A program made the translations under genes and the position numbers. This document shows, in pieces, positions 25,469-33,692 of a DNA stretch of 64,000 nucleotides. Under the pieces are notes generated by a model. It made no database searches. It was given only the letters and a program-made list of their open reading frames with translations, and was not told the DNA's origin. Source of the DNA: Streptomyces roseolilacinus. GTDB lineage: Bacteria > Actinomycetota > Actinomycetes > Streptomycetales > Streptomycetaceae. The stretch lies in assembly GCF_014649335.1 (NCBI RefSeq), contig NZ_BMSV01000007.1, forward strand, positions 106,677 through 170,676. Direction: 5' to 3'. The first letter of the stretch is position 1. Each line of letters begins with the position of its first letter.

Positions 25469-26734
25469 CTACGACCGTTCGAGGGCGGCGAGCAGCACGC
25501 ACACGGCGAGGCCCTCCATCGCCGTCTCCAGCTCGTCGAGACCCGGATAGGTCGGGGCGATCCGGATGTTCCGGTCGCGGGGGTCCTTCCCGTACGGGAA
25601 GGTGGCGCCCGCCGGCGTCAGCCGGATGCCCGCCTCCGCGGCCAGCTCCACCGTGCGCCGCGCGCAGCCGTCCGGCACGTCGAGGCTGACGAAGTACCCG
25701 CCCCGCGGCCGCGACCAGGTGGCCACACCGAGGCCGCCCAGCCGCTCCCGCAGCACCCGCTCGACCAGGTCGAAGCGGGGCCGCAGCAGCGCCCGGTGCT
25801 CCGCCATGTGCGCCCGCAGGCCCTGCGCGTCGCGCAGGAACAGGGCGTGCCGCAGCTGGTTGATCTTGTCCGGGCCGATGGTCCGGCGGGACAGGTGGCC
25901 GGTCAGCCAGTCCACGTTGGCGCGGGACGAGCCGAAGAACGCCACGCCCGCCCCCGCGAAGGTGATCTTCGACGTGGAACCGTAGACGAACGCGCGGTCC
26001 GGGTGGCCGTGCTCGGCACACAGGGCCAGGATGTCCGGCGCCGCCGCCGGCTCGTCGGTCAGGTGGTGCACCGCGTACGCGTCGTCCCACAGGATCCGGA
26101 AGTCGGGCGCCGCGGCGGGGAGCGCCGCCAGCCGGCGCGCGGTCTCCTCGCCGTACACGGCGCCCGTCGGGTTGCTGTAGGTGGGGACGCACCAGATGGC
26201 CCGGACGCCCGGGTCCTCGGCGGCGAGCCGTTCCACCTCGTCCATGTCGGGCCCGTCGTCGCCCATCGGCACCGGGATCATCTCGATGCCGAGCTTCTCG
26301 CAGAGCGCGAAGTGCCGGTCGTAGCCGGGCACGGGGCACAGCACGGCCGTCCGCTCCGCGCCCCACGGCCGCGCGGAGCCCGGCACGCCGAACAGCACGG
26401 CGTGGATCAGCGTGTCGTGCATGAGGGCCAGGCTGGAGTTGCCGATCGCCAGCAGCTGGTCGACGGGGACCCGCAGGACCTCGGCGAAGAGCGCGCGCAG
26501 CTCGGGCAGGCCGTGCAGGCCCCCGTAGTTGCGGTGGTCCGCGCCCGCGCCGGCGGGGCCCAGGGCGTCCGCGCCGATGTCCAGCAGGCCCGTCGACAGG
26601 TCGAGTTGGGCCGGGGACGGCTTGCCGCGCGTCAGGTCGAGCGCGAGGCCCCGCCCCTTCAGCGCGGCGTGGGCGGCGCGGATCTCCCCCGCCCGGTCGG
26701 CGAGGCGGGTGGTGCCGGTGGTGCTCAGTGTCAT
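25469..26734 (-). CDS. Class I aminotransferase, AspT-like (subgroup Ic)
   Basis: 421 aa. LDLTRGKPSPAQLDLS near residues 33-48 is the signature of the actinobacterial aspartate aminotransferase subgroup Ic. Cofactor residues include NPTGAVYG (about 188-195), D218 in LWDDAY, and the Schiff-base Lys256 in YGSTSKITFAGAG, followed by the C-terminal carboxylate-binding RNIRIAPTYP. It starts 4 bp after the DIT1/PvcA-like gene. It would remove or add an alpha-amino group using glutamate or aspartate. In this operon it could make the amino-acid substrate or a keto-acid intermediate. Confidence 0.85.
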   Translation of the reverse strand: MTLSTTGTTRLADRAGEIRAAHAALKGRGLALDLTRGKPSPAQLDLSTGLLDIGADALGPAGAGADHRNYGGLHGLPELRALFAEVLRVPVDQLLAIGNSSLALMHDTLIHAVLFGVPGSARPWGAERTAVLCPVPGYDRHFALCEKLGIEMIPVPMGDDGPDMDEVERLAAEDPGVRAIWCVPTYSNPTGAVYGEETARRLAALPAAAPDFRILWDDAYAVHHLTDEPAAAPDILALCAEHGHPDRAFVYGSTSKITFAGAGVAFFGSSRANVDWLTGHLSRRTIGPDKINQLRHALFLRDAQGLRAHMAEHRALLRPRFDLVERVLRERLGGLGVATWSRPRGGYFVSLDVPDGCARRTVELAAEAGIRLTPAGATFPYGKDPRDRNIRIAPTYPGLDELETAMEGLAVCVLLAALERS

Positions 26735-26738
26735 GGTG

Positions 26739-28187
26739 TCACCCGTGTTCGGGGTCGAGGATGTGGGCGAGGGCCCGGCGGACGCTCGGCTCGGAGCCGG
26801 AGGCGAAGCACAGCGGCTGCCCGTCCCGGGAGAGCCAGTCGAAGAGACGCGGTGCCGCGTCGTCCGGTTCGAGCAGCACCGGCGCGGAGTCCGGCGCCTG
26901 GACGAGGATCTCCGCCACGGAACCGAAGGTGACGGGCCCCTCCGCGGGCACCCGGGCCACCACGTGCTGCGAGAGCTGCCCGCCGCCCCGGACGCCGAGG
27001 GTCAGCAGCGCGGGCACCTCCGGCCGCTCCCGCTTCTCGTGGACGGTCAGCCGCACGGTGTGCGGCCCGCCCGCGAGCCCCGGGGCGTTCCGGTCGGCCC
27101 GCGCGATCGCCGTGTACCGGGCGGCCGAGGCGCGCCCCATCGCCAGGGCGAACGCGACGGCGTCCTCCAGCACCTCCGGCTGGTCGCCGAACACCTCCAG
27201 CCAGCGCGCCTGCAGGGCGGGCGACACCGCGCAGGTCACCGCGGCCCGGGTCAGCAGCGGCGTACGGTCCTGCGGGGACTCCCGCAGCCACCGGGCGACG
27301 TGCGGCGCCATCGGCACCCCGTGCGGCGCCTCGCCCGCGGCGGCCAGCGGCAGGACCCGCGGCCAGTCGACGTTGAACAGCATGACCGGCATCTGCGCGT
27401 CGACGTCCGCGTCGGTCAGCGCGGCGAGCTGCTCGCGCACCCGCTTCTCGTGCGCCTCCCGCTCGGCCGGGTCGGACCGCTTGGCCGCCGCGAAGTCCTG
27501 GAAGTCCACGGCGCCGGGCGAGCCCAGGGCGTCGGCGATGCGGCACCGCTGCGCGTCGTACTCCCGCAGCAGCTCCGGCTCGGCGAACAGCGCCGCCGCG
27601 AACCGGTTGCCGCCCGAGTACACCGTCATGCCGATCCGCTCGTCCCCGGCCAGCTCCCGGGCGGCCAGCACGAGGGCGACCAGCCGGCCCACGGCGTACA
27701 CCTCGGCGAGGTCGGCCCACCGGCCGGTCGTCTTCAGCCCGCCGACGTCCCGCTTGGACTGCCCCCAGGCCAGCTCGAACCGGGGCGGCTCGTCCGCGCA
27801 CAGGGCCCCGGCTATCCGGTGCTGGAGCGCTCTGGTGTCCAGGCGACCGGCGTTGGCGCTGATCTGGTGGTTGCGGAACAGCTCCGCGACGAGGGCGGCG
27901 CGCCGGAGCGCCGGGTCGTCCAGCCCGTCGTACAGGGTCTCCCCGGACAGCACCTCCAGGGTGCTGCGGGAGCGCCGGACCAGGGCCTTCGCCTGCCGCT
28001 CGACGCCCTCGCGCCAGCGGGGCAGCAGTTCGTCACGCAGCTGGTGCGACGTCAGTAAACAGACCGGCTCGGGCGAGGACGGGAAGAGCGGGACGGCGTC
28101 GGGGCTCTCCTTGAGCAGCGCGGGCAGTCCGCTGCCGCTGACGATCCTGTCCGGCTGGTAGGACGGGGTGGTGGTCGCGGTCGTCAT
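26739..28187 (-). CDS. DIT1/PvcA-like (isocyanide synthase superfamily) protein B
   Basis: 482 aa. The central part resembles its upstream neighbour and the DIT1/PvcA family: FELAWGQSKRDVGGLKTTGRW, then DLAEVYAVGRL and MTVYSGGNRF at about residues 195-205, followed by EYDAQRCRIADALG, and late HTVRLTVHEKRERPE. It is more divergent than protein A: the family Asp-Gly pair is Gly-Gly and the Pro before the first lysine motif is Gln-containing. It may be catalytically altered or a structural partner. Leu44 is encoded by TTA (28056-28058), the rare bldA-dependent codon. Its ATG overlaps the stop of protein A by 4 bp. The exact reaction is unknown. Confidence 0.65.
   Translation of the reverse strand: MTTATTTPSYQPDRIVSGSGLPALLKESPDAVPLFPSSPEPVCLLTSHQLRDELLPRWREGVERQAKALVRRSRSTLEVLSGETLYDGLDDPALRRAALVAELFRNHQISANAGRLDTRALQHRIAGALCADEPPRFELAWGQSKRDVGGLKTTGRWADLAEVYAVGRLVALVLAARELAGDERIGMTVYSGGNRFAAALFAEPELLREYDAQRCRIADALGSPGAVDFQDFAAAKRSDPAEREAHEKRVREQLAALTDADVDAQMPVMLFNVDWPRVLPLAAAGEAPHGVPMAPHVARWLRESPQDRTPLLTRAAVTCAVSPALQARWLEVFGDQPEVLEDAVAFALAMGRASAARYTAIARADRNAPGLAGGPHTVRLTVHEKRERPEVPALLTLGVRGGGQLSQHVVARVPAEGPVTFGSVAEILVQAPDSAPVLLEPDDAAPRLFDWLSRDGQPLCFASGSEPSVRRALAHILDPEHG
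28056..28058 (-). other. TTA leucine codon (bldA-dependent)
   Basis: In-frame codon 44 of the protein B gene reads TTA on the minus strand. In Streptomyces the single tRNA for TTA, encoded by bldA, accumulates late in growth, so such codons mark developmentally controlled genes. I noticed no other in-frame TTA in the called genes. Confidence 0.85.
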
Positions 28188-29737
28188 ATCTCCATGGCCT
28201 CCAGCAGTCGGGAAAAGGTGCCGTCGAGCAACGGTGCCGGGTCGTCCACGTACGCGATGGGCTGCTGCGCGCGTTCCAGCCGGGCCAGCGGCAGGTAGTG
28301 CGCCTCCCCGCCGTCGCGCCCGGCCGCGCCGTGGAGAAGCACGGGCGTCTCCCCGGCCGCCTCGCGCTCGATGCGGTAGCGGAACGTGGGGCGTGCCCGG
28401 CCGTCCCGCAGAGCGTATCCGCCCGTGGAGTGCTGGGCCGTCATGTTCGCGTCGCGGGAGGCGGCGGTGGTGAAGTGCAGCTCACCCGGCTTCCCGTGGA
28501 TGGTGAGCTTCACCGCGCGGGGGGCGGTCTCCTTGATCAGGTTCAGGTCCCGGTCGGTCAGCGAGATCGCCACGTACCGGCAGGCCGCCTCCCACGCCTC
28601 CTCCCGCAGCGCGCGGTGCAGGTCCGGGTCGGCGGCGGTCCGCCCGTAGGGGGCCGCCGGGAGCTGCCCGCCGGCGCCCGCCCCGGTCAGCGGCCGGCCC
28701 AGGTGGGCGACGTAGAGGGCGTACGCGTCCTGGTAGGCGTCGGAGTAGCACGGCCCGTCCGGCAGGCCCCCGTGGCCGGTGGCGAGCGCGGTGTAGTGCA
28801 CGGACGTCGCGATGGACCAGAAGGTGTGGGCCAGTTGCTCCCCGGTGCCGCCCGTGCCGGCCAGCCCCTCCAGGCTCTCGCGGGGCGCCTCCGGGGAGAA
28901 CAGCCGCCCGTGGCGGTCGTCCAGCTCGGCGGACCGCCGCAGGTAGTACTCCTCGCGGGTGCGCAGGTCCGCCGCGCCGAGCCCGCCCGCGACCCACTGC
29001 TCGTAGTCGGCGACGCGCAGGACGCCCTCCGCGCCCAGCGCCACCACCCACCGCCGCAGCGTGTCCTGGTAGGCGTCGACGACCGGGTCGGGGGTGCGGC
29101 AGGCCCTGTTGTACTTGTGGCCGTCCGCGAGGATCGTGAAGCGGCAGCCGGTCGGGGAGAGGGCGGCCACGGTGTGCGCCAGCGCCGCGCAGCGGGCCAG
29201 CGAGTGCAGTTCGGCCGTGTCGGGGGAGACGCCCCGGTTCTTGACGGGCGAGAACGGCTTGCGGGAGAAGATCGGGAAGACCAGCTCCACCGGCTCGCCG
29301 TGCCGCAGGGACTCCGCCACGCGGTCGCGCAGTTCCGCCCGCCCCATGTGCTCGCGCTGCGTGCGGAACCACTTGTTGTCCGACAGCGCCTCCGCCACGA
29401 CCTCCGCGGAGCCGAGGCGCCGCACCCCGTACTCGGACATCCGCTTGCGGGCCCGGGCGAGCGCCGTGTCCAGGCGGGCCGACGCCGTCCGGCTCACCGC
29501 GGCGCGCATCGCCGGCATGACCGCGGCCAGCCACGCCTCCGCGTCGACGGTCACCGCGCGGGTGGCGTGCCGGCGGGCGGCGTACAGCTGGAACGGGCGG
29601 GCGCGGACGGCCCGGATGAGCCGGTGCCCGTCGGATATCTGGCTCCGCCGCTGCTCGGCGGTGAGGTCCCGCAGGGCCCGTTCCCTGCGGCTCGTCACGA
29701 ATCCCGAGGTGGACGGTCCGGTGGTGACGACGGTCAT
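28184..29737 (-). CDS. DIT1/PvcA-like (isocyanide synthase superfamily) protein A
   Basis: 517 aa. About residues 165-260 match the DIT1/PvcA family: LVFPIFSRKPFSPVKNRG, PDTAELHSLARC, GCRFTILADGHKYNR and VDAYQDTLRRWVVALG. A C-terminal strand motif AVKLTIHGKPGELHF also fits. PvcA-type enzymes convert an amino acid amine to an isonitrile using ribulose-5-phosphate as the carbon donor; yeast DIT1 makes N-formyl-tyrosine precursors. The protein is longer than PvcA (about 330 aa) and closer to DIT1 in length, with an extra helical N-terminus. There is no PvcB-like iron/ketoglutarate oxygenase nearby. Overlaps protein B by 4 bp and follows the MFS gene by 9 bp. Confidence 0.7.
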   Translation of the reverse strand: MTVVTTGPSTSGFVTSRRERALRDLTAEQRRSQISDGHRLIRAVRARPFQLYAARRHATRAVTVDAEAWLAAVMPAMRAAVSRTASARLDTALARARKRMSEYGVRRLGSAEVVAEALSDNKWFRTQREHMGRAELRDRVAESLRHGEPVELVFPIFSRKPFSPVKNRGVSPDTAELHSLARCAALAHTVAALSPTGCRFTILADGHKYNRACRTPDPVVDAYQDTLRRWVVALGAEGVLRVADYEQWVAGGLGAADLRTREEYYLRRSAELDDRHGRLFSPEAPRESLEGLAGTGGTGEQLAHTFWSIATSVHYTALATGHGGLPDGPCYSDAYQDAYALYVAHLGRPLTGAGAGGQLPAAPYGRTAADPDLHRALREEAWEAACRYVAISLTDRDLNLIKETAPRAVKLTIHGKPGELHFTTAASRDANMTAQHSTGGYALRDGRARPTFRYRIEREAAGETPVLLHGAAGRDGGEAHYLPLARLERAQQPIAYVDDPAPLLDGTFSRLLEAMEI

Positions 29738-29746
29738 GGGTGTGCC

Positions 29747-30976
29747 TCACTTCCTCGTGTACGTGGTGGGTGACGGCGCCCCGGGGGAGGCGGGCGCGGC
29801 CTCGGCGGGGGGCTCGCGCAGGAGGCGGACGACGACCGCGGCGGTGCCGCCGACGGCGGTGAGGACCAGCCAGGCGGCGCCGAACCCGGCGTGGTCGACG
29901 AGCAGTCCGAACAGCATCGGGCCGGTGGCGCCCCCGAGCGAGACGCCCATCTGCGTGATCGCCGTCGCGCGCGCCGCCCGGCCCGGGAAGGCCGCGCCCG
30001 CCACGTAGTGCAGCAGTCCCGCCCACCCCCAGCCGCCGCCGAACGCGAGCAGGCCGCCCAGCGTCGTCACCCACGGCCCGCCGCCCACGGCCAGCAGCAG
30101 CGTGCCGACGGCGCCGGCGAGGTACAGCTGCCACAGCAGCGAACGCGGCGCGTACCGGCCCCGGTCCACGACCATCCCGGCCACCAGGCGGACCACGATG
30201 TTCGTCACCGAACCGGCGGCGGCGAGCATGCTCGCCCAGGTCAGCGTCATGCCCTCGTGGACACCGGAGGCGATGAGGAACCCGCCGATCGCGTTGCCGA
30301 CCATCGCCCCGCACAGCCCCGCGACGGCCAGGCCCAGCAGGTGCCCGTTCATCCGCAGCGGCGGCGCCGGGACGGCGGGCGCGCGCCGCCCGCCGGACGC
30401 CCGGTGGCGCAGCACCAGACCCGGCAGGGCGTACGCCACGCACACGGCGGCCGACGCGACGAACACCGCCCGCCACCCGAACGGCACGGCCACGGCGGGC
30501 ACGGCCAGGCTGCCCAGCAGCGTCGACGCGGGGATCGCGGCCTGCTTCAGGCCGAAGGCGAAGCCCTGGACGGACGGCGAACAGCGCTGCATCAGCAGGG
30601 AGTTGGTGTGCGGCTGGGTGTAGCCGTAGACCAGTCCGCCGACGGCCGTGCCCACGACCAGCCCCCAGCTGCCGGCCCAGGCCGACAGGGACAGCGCCAC
30701 GGCGGTCACGAGCGCCGCCGAACCGACCGTCGCCTCCGCCGACACCGGGGTGTCGACCCGCCGGCTCAGGTACGCGCCGGACAGCGAGGACAGCCAGTAC
30801 GCCGCCAGCAGCAGCCCCGTGTCGCCCGCGTCCCAGCCCAGGTCCCGGTTGACCAGCGTGCTCGTCGCCCCCACCAGGAACAGCGGCAGGGAGGTCAGTA
30901 CGGTGATCAGCGCCACGCTCACGGCGGCGCCGGCCCCCGAGCCGCCGTTCCCGCCCTTGTCGCCGGCCTCTCCCAC
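29747..30976 (-). CDS. MFS transporter, probable product exporter
   Basis: 409 aa from the GTG at 30976 (AAAGGGG upstream); an ATG at 31033 would add a basic extension. Twelve predicted membrane helices. GLLLAAYWLSSLSGAYLSRRVD near residues 45-65 and GYTQPHTNSLLMQRCSPSVQGFAFGLKQAAIP resemble CynX/NimT-like and sugar-type MFS proteins. The C-terminal helix pair is followed by a short tail. First gene of the minus-strand operon, upstream of the two DIT1/PvcA-like genes, so it is likely the export and self-protection gene of the pathway. Confidence 0.82.
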   Translation of the reverse strand: MGEAGDKGGNGGSGAGAAVSVALITVLTSLPLFLVGATSTLVNRDLGWDAGDTGLLLAAYWLSSLSGAYLSRRVDTPVSAEATVGSAALVTAVALSLSAWAGSWGLVVGTAVGGLVYGYTQPHTNSLLMQRCSPSVQGFAFGLKQAAIPASTLLGSLAVPAVAVPFGWRAVFVASAAVCVAYALPGLVLRHRASGGRRAPAVPAPPLRMNGHLLGLAVAGLCGAMVGNAIGGFLIASGVHEGMTLTWASMLAAAGSVTNIVVRLVAGMVVDRGRYAPRSLLWQLYLAGAVGTLLLAVGGGPWVTTLGGLLAFGGGWGWAGLLHYVAGAAFPGRAARATAITQMGVSLGGATGPMLFGLLVDHAGFGAAWLVLTAVGGTAAVVVRLLREPPAEAAPASPGAPSPTTYTRK

Positions 30977-31338
30977 GTCCGCCCCTTTCCGGAGAACTTC
31001 CCGTCCGCCGCGCCGCCCGGCCGGAGAAAACATCGGCCTATTCCCGCGCGGCCACGCTTCTTTTCCGCGTGCCTTTCCCGGCTTCCGCGGTTTCGGTCCC
31101 ATCATGGCCAGCCTGCAAATGCGCCGGTCAAGTCCACGCCCGACGCAGGGCCGATTTCTCGTCACGCCTGTCCTGAGCTGGGTAAAGGGCGGACGACATC
31201 GAAATGGAACCGAATGGAAAGAGCTGCCGCGGGGTGACGTCGGGGTGACGGGTGAAAGGTGCCCCGACGGCCGTGGAAAGTCCGTCCGGGAAAGGGGGCC
31301 GAGCGCGGTGCGCGGGTGTTTCGCGGTGACCGGGGCGG
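30977..31338. other. Operon leader and promoter region of the biosynthetic cluster
   Basis: 362 bp without a gene between the SARP stop and the MFS start, both on the minus strand. It should contain the cluster promoter. It holds a direct repeat listed separately and pyrimidine-rich stretches; no terminator for the SARP transcript is obvious. Confidence 0.5.
31231..31250 (-). promoter_or_regulatory. Candidate SARP-binding direct repeats
   Basis: GGGGTGACG occurs at 31231-31239 and again at 31242-31250, start-to-start 11 bp, one helical turn. SARP activators bind direct repeats with this spacing near the -35 region. Reading toward the MFS gene, CATTCG and similar weak -10 elements follow. Assignment is inference. 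Confidence 0.35.
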
Positions 31339-33669
31339 TCAGGGCACCACCGGGTGGTGCGGCAGGTCCTCGTCGGGGAACGCCGCCGTGGGGTGCGCCG
31401 GACCGGTGGCCGAGACCACTGCGTCCGCCTCCACCGCGCGCTCCGCGGCGAACAGCCGCACCAGGCCGTGCAGCCGGTAGCGCGGCCCGCCGGGGCCGTC
31501 CGGGCCGACGGCCTCGACCAGCCGGACGTCCACCAGCTGCTCGACCGCCGCCTCCGCCGCCTCCCGGCCGGCGCCGAGCAGCCGCGCCACCGCCCGGTCG
31601 GCGACCTCCGGCACGGGCAGCAGGGCGAGGCGGCGCAGCAGCCGCCGGGCGTCGGGGCCGACGGCCTCGTACGACGGGGCGATGCGGGCGCGGACCGCGA
31701 CGCCGTCGTGCTCCAGCTCGTCCAGCCGCCCCCGCGCGTCGGCCAGCCGGGCGGCCATCCGGTCCAGCGTCCAGTGCGGCTTGGCCGCGAGCCGCGCCGC
31801 GACGACCCCCAGTGCGAGCGGCAGCCGTCCGCAGAACTCCACGACGCGCCGGGCCGCTTCGGGCTCCGCGGCGAGACGCGCCTCCCCGGCGCCGTGCCGC
31901 AGCAGCTCCAGGGCCTGCTCCGGCGGCAGCAGGCCGGGCTCCACCCCGAGCGCGGCGAACGGGGACGCCACGCGCGCGCGGCCGGTGACCAGCACGGCGC
32001 AGCTGCCGGTACCGGGCAGCAGGGGCCGGATCTGCGCGGCGGACGCCGCGTCGTCGAGGACGACCAGCACCCTCCGGTCGGCGAGCAGCGCCCGGTACGT
32101 CTCGGCGCGCGGCTCCAGCCCGTCCGGGAGCGCGGAGGCCGGCGTGCCCAACTGCCGCAGGAACCGGCCCAGGACCTCCTCCGGCGCTGCCGGCCGCGGG
32201 TGCGTGCCGCGCAGGTCGACGTAGAGCTGGCCGTCCGGGAAGGCGGGGCGGAGGAGGTGGGCGGCGCGGACGGCGAGCACGGTCTTGCCGGTCCCGGCCC
32301 CGCCCGTCACGGCGGCGACGGGGACCTGGCCGGTGGCCGCCGGGGACAGCGCCCCGGTGAGCGCGGCGACCTCGCGCTCCCGGCCGACGAACGCGCGCAG
32401 GTCGCCGGGGAGGAGGCAGGGTCCGGCCGGCGCCCGCCCCTCGGCCGCCCGGACCGGCCGGTGGGGACCGGCCGGTCCGGGCGCCGGGTGCGCCGGGTGC
32501 GCCGGGGTGGCGGGCGGGGGCGCCGGGAGCGGGTCCCGGTGCCGCGGGGCGGCGGGCGGGGGCGGTGTCCGCCGGGCGAGGGCCGGCAGCCGGGGCGTCC
32601 ACGACGGGGGCAGCAGGGCCGGGCGCGGCTCCGGGGGTCCCGCGGGCGCGGGGCGGGGCGGTGCCGGCCGGGCGGGGGAGGGGGCGTGCGGCCCGGGGCG
32701 CGGTACGTCGCCGGGGGCGGCCGGGGCCGTACGGGCGCCCCCGCCGGCCTCCCGGAGGGCCTCGCCGTCCGCGCCGCCGGGGTGCCCCTTCCCGGGCGGC
32801 GCGTCCCCGGGGTGCCCGTCCCCGGGCGGCGCGTCCCCGGGATGCCCGTCCTCGGGGTGCCCGTCCCCGGGCGGCGCGGAGGTCCGGGGGGCGGGGGACC
32901 GGGGCAGGGTGCCGCGCAGGATCTCCCTCTGGATGCGCCGCAGTTCGGGGCCGGGCGCCGTGCCCAGCCGTTCCTCGAACAGCCGGACCGTGTCCCGGTA
33001 CAGCCGCAGCGCGTCCGCCCGCCGCCCCGAGCGGTACAGGGCGGTCATGAGCTGGGCGCGCGGCCGCTCGGAGAACGGGTGCTCCTGGACGAAGGCGGCC
33101 AGCTCCGAGGTGACCCGCTCGTGCCGGCCCAGCGCCAGGTGCAGCTCCGCCCACTTCTCGCGCAGCGCGACCCGCTCCTCCTCCCAGGCCCGCACCTGCG
33201 GGCGCCAGGCCCGCCGGTCCATCCCGCCGAGCAGCGGCCCGCGCCACAGGGACAGGGCGCGGTGCAGCAGCGCGGCCGCCTCCTCCAGCCGGCCGTCCGC
33301 CGCGCAGGCGTCCGCCGACGACCGCAGTCGCCGGACGAGCGCGGTGTCGAGTTCCGCGTCGCGGGCGGTCAGGGCGTAGCCGGGCGGCACGGTGAGGATG
33401 CGCCGCGCGTCCGCGCCGGCCCGGCCCAGGCGCCGGCGCAGCAGCGACACGCAGACGGCGACCTGGTTGGCGGGGTCGGCGGGGAGCCGGCCCTCCCAGA
33501 TCCCCTCGGCCAACTCGGCCACCGGCACCGTATGGTTGGCGTGGAGCAGGAGCAGGGCGAGGGCGTACCGCAGGCGGGGCGCGGTGAGCGGGAGCAGCCG
33601 GCCGGCGACGCGGACCTCCAGCGGCCCGAGAAGCCGGAACTCCACCGCGGCGCCCGGGAATTGCCCCAT
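31339..33669 (-). CDS. AfsR/SARP-family regulator with BTAD and NB-ARC domains
   Basis: 776 aa from the ATG at 33669, although AGGAGG directly abuts it; GTG at 33645 is an alternative. Residues about 10-100 form an OmpR-type winged helix (FRLLGPLEVRVAGR, LRYALALLLLHANHTVP, LWEGRLP-like). The BTAD follows to about 250 (PGYALTARDAELD, WRGPLLGGM, ALYRSGRRADALRLYRD). A Pro/Gly/His-rich linker (about 260-440) precedes an NB-ARC ATPase with GGAGTGKTVLAVRA and RVLVVLDDAASA. The long C-terminal TPR region of AfsR is missing. Such proteins activate antibiotic clusters. It stands at the head of the operon and is probably its pathway-specific activator. Confidence 0.9.
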   Translation of the reverse strand: MGQFPGAAVEFRLLGPLEVRVAGRLLPLTAPRLRYALALLLLHANHTVPVAELAEGIWEGRLPADPANQVAVCVSLLRRRLGRAGADARRILTVPPGYALTARDAELDTALVRRLRSSADACAADGRLEEAAALLHRALSLWRGPLLGGMDRRAWRPQVRAWEEERVALREKWAELHLALGRHERVTSELAAFVQEHPFSERPRAQLMTALYRSGRRADALRLYRDTVRLFEERLGTAPGPELRRIQREILRGTLPRSPAPRTSAPPGDGHPEDGHPGDAPPGDGHPGDAPPGKGHPGGADGEALREAGGGARTAPAAPGDVPRPGPHAPSPARPAPPRPAPAGPPEPRPALLPPSWTPRLPALARRTPPPPAAPRHRDPLPAPPPATPAHPAHPAPGPAGPHRPVRAAEGRAPAGPCLLPGDLRAFVGREREVAALTGALSPAATGQVPVAAVTGGAGTGKTVLAVRAAHLLRPAFPDGQLYVDLRGTHPRPAAPEEVLGRFLRQLGTPASALPDGLEPRAETYRALLADRRVLVVLDDAASAAQIRPLLPGTGSCAVLVTGRARVASPFAALGVEPGLLPPEQALELLRHGAGEARLAAEPEAARRVVEFCGRLPLALGVVAARLAAKPHWTLDRMAARLADARGRLDELEHDGVAVRARIAPSYEAVGPDARRLLRRLALLPVPEVADRAVARLLGAGREAAEAAVEQLVDVRLVEAVGPDGPGGPRYRLHGLVRLFAAERAVEADAVVSATGPAHPTAAFPDEDLPHHPVVP
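32777..32880 (-). repeat. 30-bp minisatellite inside the SARP linker
   Basis: Units beginning CCGGGGTGCC recur at 32777, 32807 and 32837 with a partial unit at about 32852. They encode a repeated Gly-Asp-Gly-His-Pro-Gly-Asp-Ala-Pro-Pro pattern. In-frame length variation is expected and would leave both folded domains intact. Confidence 0.75.
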
Positions 33670-33692
33670 CCTCCTGTCGCCTCCCTCATCGA

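Noticed and set aside
29747..33247. 1166-residue reading of the MFS gene
   Set aside because: The first two thirds are antisense-like Pro/Arg/Ala sequence over the SARP gene; the real MFS start is near 30976.
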